The notes under the pieces: generated by a model | Seen by the model: only the letters and a program-made list of their open reading frames with translations | What the model was told of the DNA's origin: nothing | Databases searched by the model: none | Made by a program: the position numbers and the translations under genes | Origin: Coriaria nepalensis | Taxonomy: Eukaryota > Streptophyta > Magnoliopsida > Cucurbitales > Coriariaceae | Reading direction: 5' to 3' | Assembly: GCA_027186245.1 (NCBI GenBank) | Contig: CP114481.1 | Span: 42,873,501-42,937,500 of the forward strand | Length of the DNA: 64,000 nt | Shown here: piece by piece, positions 39,497 to 51,705 of the stretch | Layout of the letters: each line of letters starts with the position of its first letter | Position numbering within the stretch: the first letter of the stretch is position 1

Positions 39497-42400
39497 ACTT
39501 CAAACGCAAGTTTTGTGCATAACTTTCAAATGATCATTGCAAGGAAAGTGTGCTTTAGTCTAACCTTAAAATGATTTGAAGGAGTCATTTCAAGTCAATA
39601 ACTTATTTCAAAGCAATCCGAACGAATTCTATTTTCGCACTTCAAAAACAAGTTTTGTGCATAACTTGCAAATGATCAATGCAAGGAATGTATGAATTCG
39701 TTTAACTTTAAAATTATTTCAATTTGTGATTTCAAGTCAATAACCTATTTCAAAGCAGTTCGAACGAATTCTATTTCCACACTTCAAACAGAAATTTCGT
39801 GCATAACTTTCAAATGATCATTGCAAGGAAAGTGTGCATTAGTTTAACCTTAAAATCATTTGAATGAGTCATATTAAGTCAATAACTTATTTCAATGCAA
39901 TTCGAACGAATTCTATTTTCGCACTTCAAACGCAAGTTTTGTGCATAACTTTCGAATGATCATTGCAAGGAAAGTGTGGTTTACTCTAACCTTAAAATCA
40001 TTTGAATGAGTCATTTCAAGTCAATAACATAATTCAAAGCAATTCGAACGAATTCTATTTTCGAACTTCAAATGCAAGTTTTGTGCATAAGTTTCAAATG
40101 ATCATTGCAAGGAAAGTGTGCTTTAGTCTAACCTTAAAATCATTTGAATGAGTCATTTCAGGTCAATAACATATTTCAAAGCAATTCGAACGAATTCTAT
40201 TTTCGCACTTCGAAAACAAGTTTTGTGCATAACTTGCAAATGATCATTGCAAGGAAAGTGTGCATTAGCTTAACACTAAAGTCATTTGAATGTGTCATTT
40301 CAAGTCATTAAATTATTTCAAAGCAATTCGAACGAATTCTATTTTCGCACTTCAAACAGAAGTTTCGAGGATAACTTTCAAATGATCATTGCAAGGAAAG
40401 TGTGCATTAGTTTAACCTTAAAATCATTTGAATGAGTCATATTAAGTCAAAAACTTATTTCAATGCAATTCGAACGAATTCTATTTTCGCACTTCAAACG
40501 CAAGTTTTGTGCATAACTTTCGAATGATCATTGCAAGGAAAGTGTGCTTTACTCTAACCTTAAAATCATTTGAATGAGTCATTCCAAGTCAATAACATAA
40601 TTCAAAGCAATTCGAACGAATTCTATTTTCGCACTTCAAATGCAAGTTTTGTGCATAAGTTTCAAATGATCATTGCAAGGAAAGTGTGCTTTAGTCTAAC
40701 CTTAAAATCATTTGAATGAGTCATTTCAAGTCAATAACATATTTCAAAGCAATTCGAACGAATTCTATTTTCGCACTTCGAAAACAAGTTTTGTGCATAA
40801 CTTGCAAATGATCATTGCAAGGAAAGTGTGCATTAGCTTAACCCTAAAGTCATTTGAATGAGTCATTTCAAGTCATTAACTTATTTCAAAGCAATTCGAA
40901 CGAATTCTATTTTCGCACTTCGAAAACAAGTTTTGTGCATAACTTGCAAATGATCATTGCAAGGAAAGTGTGCATTAGCTTAACCCTAAAATCATTTGAA
41001 TGAGTCATTCCAAGTCATTAACGTATTTCAAAGCAATTCGAAAGAATTCTAATTTTGCACTTCGAAAACAAGTTTTGTTCATAACTTGCAAATGATCAAT
41101 GCAAGGAATGTATGCATTCGTTTAACTTTAAAATCATTTCAATTAGTGACTTCAAGTCAATATCTTATTTCAAAGCAGTTCGAACGAATTCTATTTTCAC
41201 ACTTGAAACAGAAGTTTCGTGGATAACTTTCAAATGATCATTGCAAGGAAAGTGTGCATTAGTTTAACCTTAAAATCATTTGAATGAGTCATATTAAGTC
41301 AATAACTTATTTCAAAACAATTCGAACGAATTCTATTTTCGCATTTCAAACGCAAGTTTTGTGCATAAGTTTCAAATGATCATTGCAAGGAAAGTGTGCT
41401 TTAGTCTAACATTAAAATCATTTGAATGAGACATTTCAAGTCAATAACATATTTGAAAGCAATTGGAACGAATTCTATTTTCGCACTTCGAAAACAAGTT
41501 TTGTGCATCACTTGCAAATGATCATTGCAAGGAAAGTGTGCATTAGCTTAACCCTAAAATCATTTGAATGAGTCATTTCAAGTCATTAAAATATTTCAAA
41601 GCAAGTCGAACGAATTCTATTTTCGCACTTCGAAAACAAGTTTTGTTCATAACTTGCAAATGATCGATGCAAGGAATGTATGCATTCGTTTAACTTTAAA
41701 ATCATTCCAATTAGTGACTTCAAGTCAATATCTTATTTCAAAGCAGTTCGAACGAATTCTATTTTCACACTTGAAACAGAAGTTTCGTGGATAACTTTCA
41801 AATGATCATTGCAAGGAAAGTGTGCATTAGTTTAACCTTAAAATCATTTGAATGAGTCATATTAAGTCAATAACTTATTTCAAAGCAATTCGAACGAATT
41901 CTATTTTCGCACTTCAAACGCAAGTTTGGTGCATAACTTTCAAATGATCATTGCAAGGAAAGTGTGCTTTAGTCTAACCTTAAAATCATTTGTATGAGTC
42001 ATTTCAAGCCAATAACATATTTCAAAGCAATTCGAACGAATTCTATTTTCGCACTTCCAAAACTAGTTTTGTGCATCACTTGCAAATGATCATTGCAAGG
42101 AAAGTGTGCATTAGCTTAACCGTAAAATCATTTGAATGAGTCATTTCAAGTCATTAAATTATTTCAAAGCAATTCGAACGAATTCTATTTTCACACTTCG
42201 AAAACAAGTTTTGTTCATAACTTGCAAATGATCAATGCAAGGAATGTATGCATTCGTTTAACTCTGAAATCATTTCAATTAGTGACTTCAAGTCAATATC
42301 TTATTTCAATGCAGTTCGAACGAATTCTATTTTCACACTTGAAACAGAAGTTTCGTGGATAACTTTCAAATGATCATTGCAAGGAAAGTGTGCATTAGTT

Positions 42401-42747
42401 TAACCTTAAAATCATTTGAATGAGTCATTTCAATTCATTAAATTATTTCAAAGCAATTCGAACGAATTCTATTTTCGCACTTCAAACGCAAGTTTTGTGC
42501 ATAACTTTCAAATGATCATTGCAAGGAAAGTGTGCTTTAGTCTAACCTTAAAATCATTTGATTGTGTTATTTCAAGTCAATAACATATTTCAAAGCAATT
42601 CGAACGAATTCTATTTTCGCACTTCGAAAATAAGTTTTGTGCATAACTTGCAAATGATCATTGCAAGGAAAGTGTGCAGTAGCTTAACCCTAAAATCATC
42701 TGAATGAGTCATTTCAAGTCATTAACTTATTTCAAAGAAATTCGAAC
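39497..42747. repeat. Older mixed-monomer domain
   Basis: Substitutions are scattered and A monomers are sparse (near 39.65, 41.05, 41.62 and 42.19 kb). A 568-bp tetramer duplication is visible from the TTTACTCTAACC marker (39,980 and 40,548). The A monomer near 39.65 kb has CAATTTGTGATTTC, as at the left edge of the window. C monomers change here to CAAATGCAAG and GCATAAGTTTC with AATAACATAATTC, which then typify 43-50 kb. Confidence 0.65.
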
Positions 42748-44593
42748 GAATTCTATTTTCGCACTTCAAACACAAGTTTTGTTCATAACTTGCAAATGAT
42801 CAATGCAAGGAATGTATGCATTCGTTGAACTTTAAAATCATTTCAATTAGTGATTTCAAGTCAATATCTTATTTCGAAGCAGTTCGAATGAATTCTATTT
42901 TCACACTTCAAACAGAAGTTTCGTGGATAACTTTCAAATGATCATTGCAAGGAAAGTGTGCATTAGTTTAACCTTAAAATCATTTGAATGAGTCATATTA
43001 AGTCAATAACTTATTTCAATGCAATTCGAACGAATTCTATTTTCGCACTTGAAACGCAAGTTTTGTGCATAACTTTCAAATGATCATTGCAAGGAAAGTG
43101 TGCTTTAGTCTAACCTTAAAATCATTTGAATGAGTCATTTCAAGTCAATAACATAATTCAAAGCAATTCGAACGAATTCTATTTTCGCACTTCAAATGCA
43201 AGTTCTGTGCATAAGTTTCAAATGATCATTGCAAGGAAAGTGTGCTTTAGTCTAACCTTAAAATCATTTGAATGAGTCATTTCAAGTCAATAATATATGT
43301 CGAAGCAATTCCAACGAATTCTATTTTCGCACTTCGAAAACAAGTTTTGTGCATAACTTGCAAATGATCATTGCAAGGAAAGTGTGCATTAGCTTAACCC
43401 TAAAGTCATTTGAATGAGTCATTTCAATTCATTAACTTATTTCAAAGCAATTCGAACGAATTCTATTTTCGCACTTCGAAAACAAGTTTTGTGCATAACT
43501 TGCAAATGATCATTGCAAGGAAAGTGTGCATTAGCTTAACCCTAAAATCATTTGAATGAGTCATTTCAAGTCATTAAATTATTTCAAAGTAGTTCGAACG
43601 AATTCTATTTTTGCATGTCAAACAGAAGTTTCGAGGATAACTTTCAAATGATCATTGCAAGGAAAGTGTGCATCAGTTTAACATTAAAATCATTTGAATG
43701 AGTCATATTAAGTCAATAACTTATTTCAATGCAATTCGAACGAATTCTATTTTCGCACTGGAAACGCAAGTTTTGTGCATAACTTTCAAATGATCATTGC
43801 AAGGAAAGTGTGCTTTAGTCTAACCTTAAAATCATTTTAATGAGTCATTCCAAGTCAATAACATAATTCAAAGCAATTCGAACGATTTCTATTTTCGCAC
43901 TTCAAATGCAAGTTTTGTGCATAAGTTCCAAATGATCATTGCAAGGAAAGTGTGCTTTAGTCTAACCTTAAAATCATTTAAATGAGTCATTTCAAGTCAA
44001 TAACATATTTCAAAGCAATTCGAACGAATTCTATTTTCGCACTTCGAAAACAAGTTTTGTGCATAACTTGCAAATGATCATTGCAAGGAAAGTGTGCATT
44101 AGCTTAACCCTAAAATCATTTGAATGAGTCATTTCAAGTCATTAAATTATTTCAAAGCAATTCGAACGAATTCTATTTTCGCACTTCAAACAGAAGTTTC
44201 GAGGATAACTTTCAAATGATCATTGCAAGGAAAGTGTGCATCAGTTTAACCTTAAAATCATTTGAATGAGTCATATTAAGTCAATAACTTATTTCAAAGC
44301 AATTCGAACGAATTCTATTTTCGCACTTCAAACGCAAATTTTGTGCATAACTTTCAAATGATCATTGCAAGGAAAGTGTGCTTTAGTCTAACCTTAAAAT
44401 CATTTGATTGAGTCATTTCAAGTCAATAACATATTTCAAAGCGATTCGAACGAATTCTATTTTCGCACTTCGAAAATATGTTTTGTGCATAACTTGCAAA
44501 TGATCATTGTAAGGAAAGTGTGCAGTAGCTTAACCCTAAAATCATCTGAATGAGTCATTTCAAACCATTAACTTATTTCAAAGAAATTCGAAC
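42748..44593. repeat. 13-mer HOR (1,846 bp), copy 1 of the 42.7-50 kb family
   Basis: The unit is taken from one special A monomer to the next. These A monomers read CACTTCAAACACAAG or CACTTCAAACCCAAG instead of CACTTCGAAAACAAG and lie at 42748, 44594, 46440 and 49097. Each follows a D monomer with GTGCAGTAGC or GTGTAGTAGC and CATCTGAATGAG. The unit also holds monomers with CAGAAGTTTCGAGGATAAC and one with CGAACGATTTCTATTTTCG near 43,879. Confidence 0.75.
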
Positions 44594-46439
44594 GAATTCT
44601 ATTTTCGCACTTCAAACCCAAGTTTTGTTCATAACTTGCAAATGATCAATGCAAGGAATGTATGCATTCGTTTAACTTTAAAATCATTTCAATTAGTGAT
44701 TTCAAGTCAATATCTTATTTCGAAGCAGTTCAAATGAATTCTATTTTCACACTTCAAACAGAAGTTTCGTGGATAACTTTCAAATGATCATTGCAAGGAA
44801 AGTGTGCATTAGTTTAACCTTAAAATCATTTGAATGAGTCATATTAAGTCAATAACTTATTTCAAAGCAATTCGAACGAATTCTATTTTCGCACTTAAAA
44901 CGCAAGTTTTGTGCATAACTTTCAAATGATCAGTGCAAGGAAAGTGTGCTTTAGTCTAACCTTAAAATCATTTGAATGAGTCATTTCAAGTCAATAACAT
45001 AATTCAAAGCAATTCGAACGAATTCTATTTTCGCACTTCAAATGCAAGTTTTGTGCATAAGTTTCAAATGATCATTGCAAGGAAAGTGTGCTTTAGTCTA
45101 ACCTTAAAATCATTTGAATGAGTCATTTCAAGTCAATAACATATTTCAAAGCAATTCGAACGAATTCTATTTTCGCACTTCGAAAACAAGTTTTTTGCAT
45201 AACTTGCAAATGATCATTGCAAGGAAAGTGCGCATTAGCTTAACCCTAAAATAATTTGAATGTGTCATTTCAAGTCATTAAATTATTTCAAAGCAATTCG
45301 AACGAATTCTATTTTCGCACTTCAAACAGAAGTTTCGAGGATAACTTTCAAATGATCATTGCAAGGAAAGTGTGCATCAGATTAACCTTAAAATCATTTG
45401 AATGAGTCATATTAAGTCAATAACTTATTTCAAAGCAATTCGAACGAATTCTATTTTCGCACTTGAAACGCAAGTTTTGTGCATAACTTTCAAATGATCA
45501 TTGCAAGGAAAGTGTGCTTTAGTCTAACCTTAAAATCATTTAAATGAGTCATTTCAAGTCAAGAACAGAATTCAAAGCAATTCGAACGAATTCTATTTTC
45601 GCACTTCAAATGCAAGTTTTGTGCATAAGTTTCAAATGATCATTGCAAGGAAAGTGTGCTTTAGTCTAACCTTAAAATCATTTGAATGAGTCATTTCAAG
45701 TCAATAACATATTTCAAAGCAATTCGAACGAATTCTATTTTCGCACTTCGAAAACAAGTTTTGTGCATAACTTGCAAATGATCATTGCAAGGAAAGTGTG
45801 CATTAGCTTAACCCTAAAATCATTTGAATGAGTCATTTCAAGTCATTAAATTATTTCAAAGCAATTCGAACGAATTCTATTTTCGCACTTCAAACGCAAG
45901 TTTTGTGCATAAGTTTCAAATGATCATTGCAAGGAAAGTGTGCTTTAGTCTAACCTTAAAATCATTTGAATGAGTCATTCCAAGTCAATAACATAATTCA
46001 ATGCAATTCGAACGAATTCTATTTTCGCACTTGAAACGCAAGTTTCGTGCATAACTTTCAAATGATCATTGCAAGGAAAGTGTGCTTTCGTCTAACCTTA
46101 AAATCATTTAAATGAGTCATTCCAAGTCAATAACATACTTCAAAGCAATTCGAACGATTTCTATTTTCGCACTTCAAATGCAAGTTTTGTGCATAAGTTC
46201 CAAATGATCATTGCAAGGAAAGTGTGCTTTAGTCTAACCTTAAAATCATTTAAATGAGTTATTTCAAGTCAATAACATATTTCAAAGCAATTCGAACGAA
46301 TTCTATTTTCGCACTTCCAAAATAAGTTTTGTGCATAACTTGCAAATGATGATTGCAAGGAAAGTGTGTAGTAGCTTAACCCTAAAATCATCTGAATGAG
46401 TCATTTCAAATCATTAACTTATTTCAAAGAAATTCGAAC
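44594..46439. repeat. 13-mer HOR (1,846 bp), copy 2
   Basis: Same boundaries and length as the preceding copy. It contains AAGTTTTTTGCATAAC (45,189) and AGTCAAGAACAGAATTC (near 45,558), which recur 2,231 bp downstream in the next unit. Relative to the 43.88 kb and 48.38 kb counterparts, it lacks a 426-bp, three-monomer block between the CGAACGATTTC monomer (46,151) and the CACTTCCAAAATAAG monomer (46,311). Confidence 0.7.
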
Positions 46440-49096
46440 GAATTCTATTTTCGCACTTCAAACCCAAGTTTTGTTCATAACTTGCAAATGATCAATGCAA
46501 GGAATGTATGCATTCGTTTAACTTTAAAATCATTTCAATTAGTGATTTCAAGTCAATATCTTATTTCGAAGCAGTTCGAATGAATTCTATTTTCACACTT
46601 CAAACATAAGTTTCGTGGATAACCTTAAAATCATTTGAATGAGTCATTCCAAGTCAATAACATAATTCAATGCAATTCGAACGAATTCTATTTTCGCACT
46701 TGAAACGCAAGTTTTGTGCATAACTTTCAAATGATCATTGCAAGGAAAGTGTGCTTTAGTCTAACCTTAAAATCATTTGAATGAGTCATTTCAAGTCAAT
46801 AACATAATTCAAAGCAATTCGAACGAATTCTATTTTCGCACTTCAAATGCAAGTTTTGTGCATAAGTTTCAAATGATCATTGCAAGGAAAGTGTGCTTTA
46901 GTCCAACCTTAAAATCATTTGAATGAGTCATTTCAAGTCAATAACATATTTCAAAGCAATGCGAACGAATTCTATTTTCGCACTTCGAAAACAAGTTTTG
47001 TGCATAACTTGCAAATGATCATTGCAAGGAAAGTGCGCATTAGCTTAACCCTAAAATAATTTGAATGTGTCATTTCAAGTCATTAAATTATTTCAAAGCA
47101 ATTCGAACGAATTCTATTTTCGCACTTGAAACAGAAGTTTCGAGGATAACTTTCAAATGATCATTGCAAGGAAAGTGTGCATCAGATTAACCTTAAAATC
47201 ATTTGAATGAGTCATATTAAGTCAATAACTTATTTCAAAGCAATTCAAACGAATTCTATTTTCGCACTTCAAACGCAAGTTTTGTGCATAACTTTCAAAT
47301 GATCATTGCAAGGAAAGTGTGCTTTAGTCTAACCTTAAAATCATTTGAATGAGTCATTTCAAGTCAATAACATATTTCAAAGCAATTCGAACGAATTCTA
47401 TTTTCGCACTTCGAAAACAAGTTTTTTGCATAACTTGCAAATGATCATTGCAAGGAAAGTGCGCATTAGCTTAACCCTAAAATAATTTGAATGTGTCATT
47501 TCAAGTCATTAAATTATTTCAAAGCAATTCGAACGAATTCTATTTTCGCACTTCAAACAGAAGTTTCGAGGATAACTTTCAAATGATCATTGCAAGGAAA
47601 GTGTGCATCAGATTAACCTTAAAATCATTTGAATGAGTCATATTAAGTCAATAACTTATTTCAAAGCAATTCGAACGAATTCTATTTTCGCACTTGAAAC
47701 GCAAGTTTTGTGCATAACTTTCAAATGATCATTGCAAGGAAAGTGTGCTTTAGTCTAACCTTAAAATCATTTAAATGAGTCATTTCAAGTCAAGAACAGA
47801 ATTCAAAGCAATTCGAACGAATTCTATTTTCGCACTTCAAATGCAAGTTTTGTGCATAAGTTTCAAATGATCATTGCAAGGAAAGTGTGCTTTAGTCTAA
47901 CCTTAAAATCATTTGAATGAGTCATTTCAAGTCAATAACATATTTCAAAGCAATTCGAACGAATTCTATTTTCGCACTTCGAAAACAAGTTTTGTGCATA
48001 ACTTGCAAATGATCATTGCAAGGAAAGTGTGCATTAGCTTAACCCTAAAATCATTTGAATGAGTCATTTCAAGTCATTAAATTATTTCAAAGCAATTCGA
48101 ACGAATTCTATTTTCGCACTTCAAACGCAAGTTTTGTGCATAAGTTTCAAATGATCATTGCAAGGAAAGTGTGCTTTAGTCTAACCTTAAAATCATTTGA
48201 ATGAGTCATTCCAAGTCAATAACATAATTCAATGCAATTCGAACGAATTCTATTTTCGCACTTGAAACGCAAGTTTCGTGCATAACTTTCAAACGATCAT
48301 TGCAAGGAAAGTGTGCTTTAGTCTAACCTTAAAATCATTTAAATGAGTCATTCCAAGTCAATAACATAATTCAAAGCAATTCGAACGATTTCTATTTTCG
48401 CACTTCAAATGCAAGTTTTGTGCATAAGTTCCAAATGATCATTGCAAGGAAAGTGTGCTTTAGTCTAACCTTAAAATCATTTAAATGAGTCATTTCAAGT
48501 CAATAACATATTTCAAAGCAATTCGAACGAATTCTATTTTCGCACTTCGAAAACAAGTTTTGTGCATAACTTGCAAATGATCATTGCAAGGAAAGTGTGC
48601 ATTAGCTTAACCCTAAAATCATTTGAATGAGTCATTTCAAGTCATTAAATTATTTCAAAGCACTTCGAACGAATTCTATTTTCGCACTTCAAACAGAAGT
48701 TTCGAGGATAACTTTCAAATGATCATTGCAAGGAAAGTGTGCATCAGTTTAACCTTAAAATCATTTGAATGAGTCATATTAAGTCAATAACTTATTTCAA
48801 AGCAATTCGAACGAATTCTATTTTCGCACTTCAAACGCAAATTTTGTGCATAACTTTCAAATGATCCTTGCAAGGAAAGTGTGCTTTAGTCTAACCTTAA
48901 AATCATTTGATTGAGTCATTTCAAGTCAATAACATATTTCAAAGCAATTCGAACGAATTCTATTTTCGCACTTCCAAAATAAGTTTTGTGCATAAGTTCC
49001 AAATGATCATTGCAAGGAAAGTGTGTAGTAGCTTAACCCTAAAATCATCTGAATGAGTCATTTCAAATCATTAACTTATTTCAAAGAAATTCGAAG
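46440..49096. repeat. 19-mer HOR (2,657 bp), copy 3, with a 41-bp deletion
   Basis: 2,657 equals 19 x 142 minus 41. The extra six monomers relative to the 1,846-bp copies come from an internal 426-bp repetition (two blocks with GTGCGCATTAGC and AAAATAATTTGAATGTG near 47,035 and 47,460) and from retention of the three-monomer block at 48.5-48.95 kb. Its beginning repeats at +2,657 bp up to about 49,995. Confidence 0.75.
46582..46682. repeat. 101-bp monomer with a 41-bp deletion (first instance)
   Basis: CGTGGATAAC joins directly to CTTAAAATC at about 46,620-46,623. Intact B monomers have 41 more bases between these points. Both edges of the lost segment carry TAAC (GGATAACTTT at the left, TTTAACCTT at the right), a 4-bp microhomology that fits slippage or microhomology-mediated loss. 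Confidence 0.9.
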
Positions 49097-49995
49097 GAAT
49101 TCTATTTTCGCACTTCAAACCCAAGTTTTGTTCATAACTTGCAAATGATCAATGCAAGGAATGTATGCATTCGTTTAACTTTAAAATCATTTCAATTAGT
49201 GATTTCAAGTCAATATCTTATTTCGAAGCAGTTCGAATGAATTCTATTTTCACACTTCAAACAGAAGTTTCGTGGATAACCTTAAAATCATTTGAATGAG
49301 TCATTCCAAGTCAATAACATAATTCAATGCAATTCGAACGAATTCTATTTTCGCACTTGAAACGCAAGTTTTGTGCATAACTTTCAAATGATCATTCCAA
49401 GGAAAGTGTGCTTTAGTCTAACCTTAAAATCATTTGAATGAGTCATTTCAAGTCAATAACATAATTCAAAGCAATTCGAACGAATTCTATTTTCGCACTT
49501 CAAATGCAAGTTTTGTGCATAAGTTTCAAATGATCATTGCAAGGAAAGTGTGCTTTAGTCCAACCTTAAAATCATTTGAATGAGTCATTTCAAGTCAATA
49601 ACATATTTCAAAGCAATGCGAACGAATTCTATTTTCGCACTTCGAAAACAAGTTTTGGGCATAACTTGCAAATGATCATTGCAAGGAAAGTGCGCATTAG
49701 CTTAACCCTAAAATAATTTGAATGTGTCATTTCAAGTCATTAAATTATTTCAAAGCAATTCGAACGAATTCTATTTTCGCACTTCAAACAAAAGTTTCGA
49801 GGATAACTTTCAAATGATCATTGCAAGGAAAGTGTGCATCAGATTAACCTTAAAATCATTTGAATGAGTCATATTAAGTCAATAACTTATTTCAAAGCAA
49901 TTCAAACGAATTCTATTTTCGCACTTCAAACGCAAGTTTTGTGCATAACTTTCAAATGATCATTGCAAGGAAAGTGTGCTTTAGTCTAACCTTAA
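49097..49995. repeat. Partial copy 4 of the 42.7-50 kb HOR
   Basis: It matches 46,440-47,338 at +2,657 bp, including the 41-bp deletion, CAATGCGAACG (46,959 and 49,616), ATCAGATTAACC and CAATTCAAACG (47,241 and 49,898). It stops near 49,995, where CATTTCATTGAG replaces CATTTGAATGAG. Confidence 0.75.
49239..49339. repeat. 101-bp monomer with the same 41-bp deletion (second instance)
   Basis: The junction CGTGGATAAC/CTTAAAATC lies at 49,271-49,288, exactly 2,657 bp from the first. The identical breakpoint and flanks show descent from one event. The corresponding B monomer near 44.75 kb is intact, so the deletion post-dates the split from that copy. Confidence 0.9.
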
Positions 49996-51705
49996 AATCA
50001 TTTCATTGAGTCATTTCAAGTCAATAACATATTTCAAAGCAATTCGAACGAATTCTATTTTCGCACTTCGAAAATAAGTTTTGTGCATAACTTGCAAATG
50101 ATCATTGCAAGGAAAGTGTGCTTTAGTCTAACCTTAAAATCATTTGAATGAGTCATTTCAAGTCAATAACATATTTCAAAGCAATTCGAACGAATTCTAT
50201 TTTCGCACTTCAAATGCAAGTTTTGTGCATAAGTTTCAAATGATCATTGCAAGAAAAGTGTGCTTTAGTCTAACCTTAAAATCATTTGCACGAGTCATTT
50301 CAAGTCAATAACATATTTCAAAGCAATTCGAACGAATTCTATTTTCGCACTTCGAAAACAAGTTTTGTGCATAACTTGCAAATGATCATTGCAAGGAAAG
50401 TGTGCATTAGCTTAACCCTAAAATCATTTGAATGAGTCATTTCAAGTCATTAAATTATTTCAAAGCAATTCGAACGAATTCTATTTTTGCACTTCAAACA
50501 GAAGTTTCGAGGATAACTTTCAAATGATCATTGCAAGGAAAGTGTGCATCAGTTTAACCTTAAAATCATTTGAATGAGTCATATTAAGTCAATAACTTAT
50601 TTCAAAGAAATTCGAACGAATTCTATTTTCGCACTTCAAAAGCAAGTTTTGTGCATAGCTTTCAAATGATCATTGCAAGGAAAGTGTGCTTTAGTCTAAC
50701 CTTAAAATCATTTGAATGAGTCATTTCAAGTCAATAACATATTTCAAAGCAATTCGAACGAATTCTATTTTCGCACTTCAAATGCAAGTTTTGTGCATAA
50801 GTTTCAAATGATCATTGCAAGGAAAGTGTGCATTAGCTTAACACTAAAATCATTTGATTGAGTCATTTCAAGTCAATAACATATTTCAAAGCAATTCGAA
50901 CGAATTCTATTTTCGCACTTCGAAAATAAGTTTTGTGCATAACTTGCAAATGATCATTGCAAGGAAAGTGTGCTTTAGTCTAACCTTAAAATCATTTGAA
51001 TGAGTCATTTCAAATCAATAACATATTTCAAAGCAATTCGAACGAATTCTATTTTCGCACTTCAAATGCAAGTTTTGTGCATAAGTTTCAAATGATCATT
51101 GCAAGGAAAGTGTGCATTAGCTTAACCCTAAAATCATTTGATTGAGTCATTTCAAGTCAATAACATATTTCAAAGCAATTCGAACGAATTCTATTTTCGC
51201 ACTTCGAAAATAAGTTTTGTGCATAACTTGCAAATGATCATTGCAAGGAAAGTGTGCTTTAGTCTAACCTTAAAATCATTTGAATGAGTCATTTCAAGTC
51301 AATAACATATTTCAAAGCAATTCGAACGAATTCTATTTTCGCACTTCAAATGCAAGTTTTGTGCATAAGTTTCAAATGATCATTGCAAGAAAAGTGTGCT
51401 TTAGTCTAACCGTAAAATCATTTGAACGAGTCATTTCAAGTCAATAACATATTTCAAAGCAATTCGAACGAATTCTATTTTCGCACTTCGAAAACAAGTT
51501 TTGTGCATAACTTGCAAATGATCATTGCAAGGAAAGTGTGCATTAGCTTAACCCTAAAATCATTTGACTGAGTCATTTCAAGTCATTAACTTATTTCAAA
51601 GCAATTCGAACGAATTCTATTTTCGCACTTCGAAAACAAGTTTTGTGCTTAACTTGCAAATGATCATTCCAAGGAAAGTGTGCATTAGCTTAACCCTAAA
51701 ATCAT
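49996..51705. repeat. Dimer-rich block (284-bp HOR) without A monomers
   Basis: A two-monomer unit repeats at 284 bp: a monomer with CAAATGCAAG, GCATAAGTTTC and TTAGCTTAAC(A/C)CTAAAATC, then one with CATTTGATTGAG leading into CTTCGAAAATAAG and GTGCTTTAGTC. CATTAGCTTAACNCT occurs at 50,831 and 51,115. A related pair lies at 50.0-50.3 kb. This is the simplest HOR in the window, and no long frame is open here because A monomers are absent. Confidence 0.7.
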
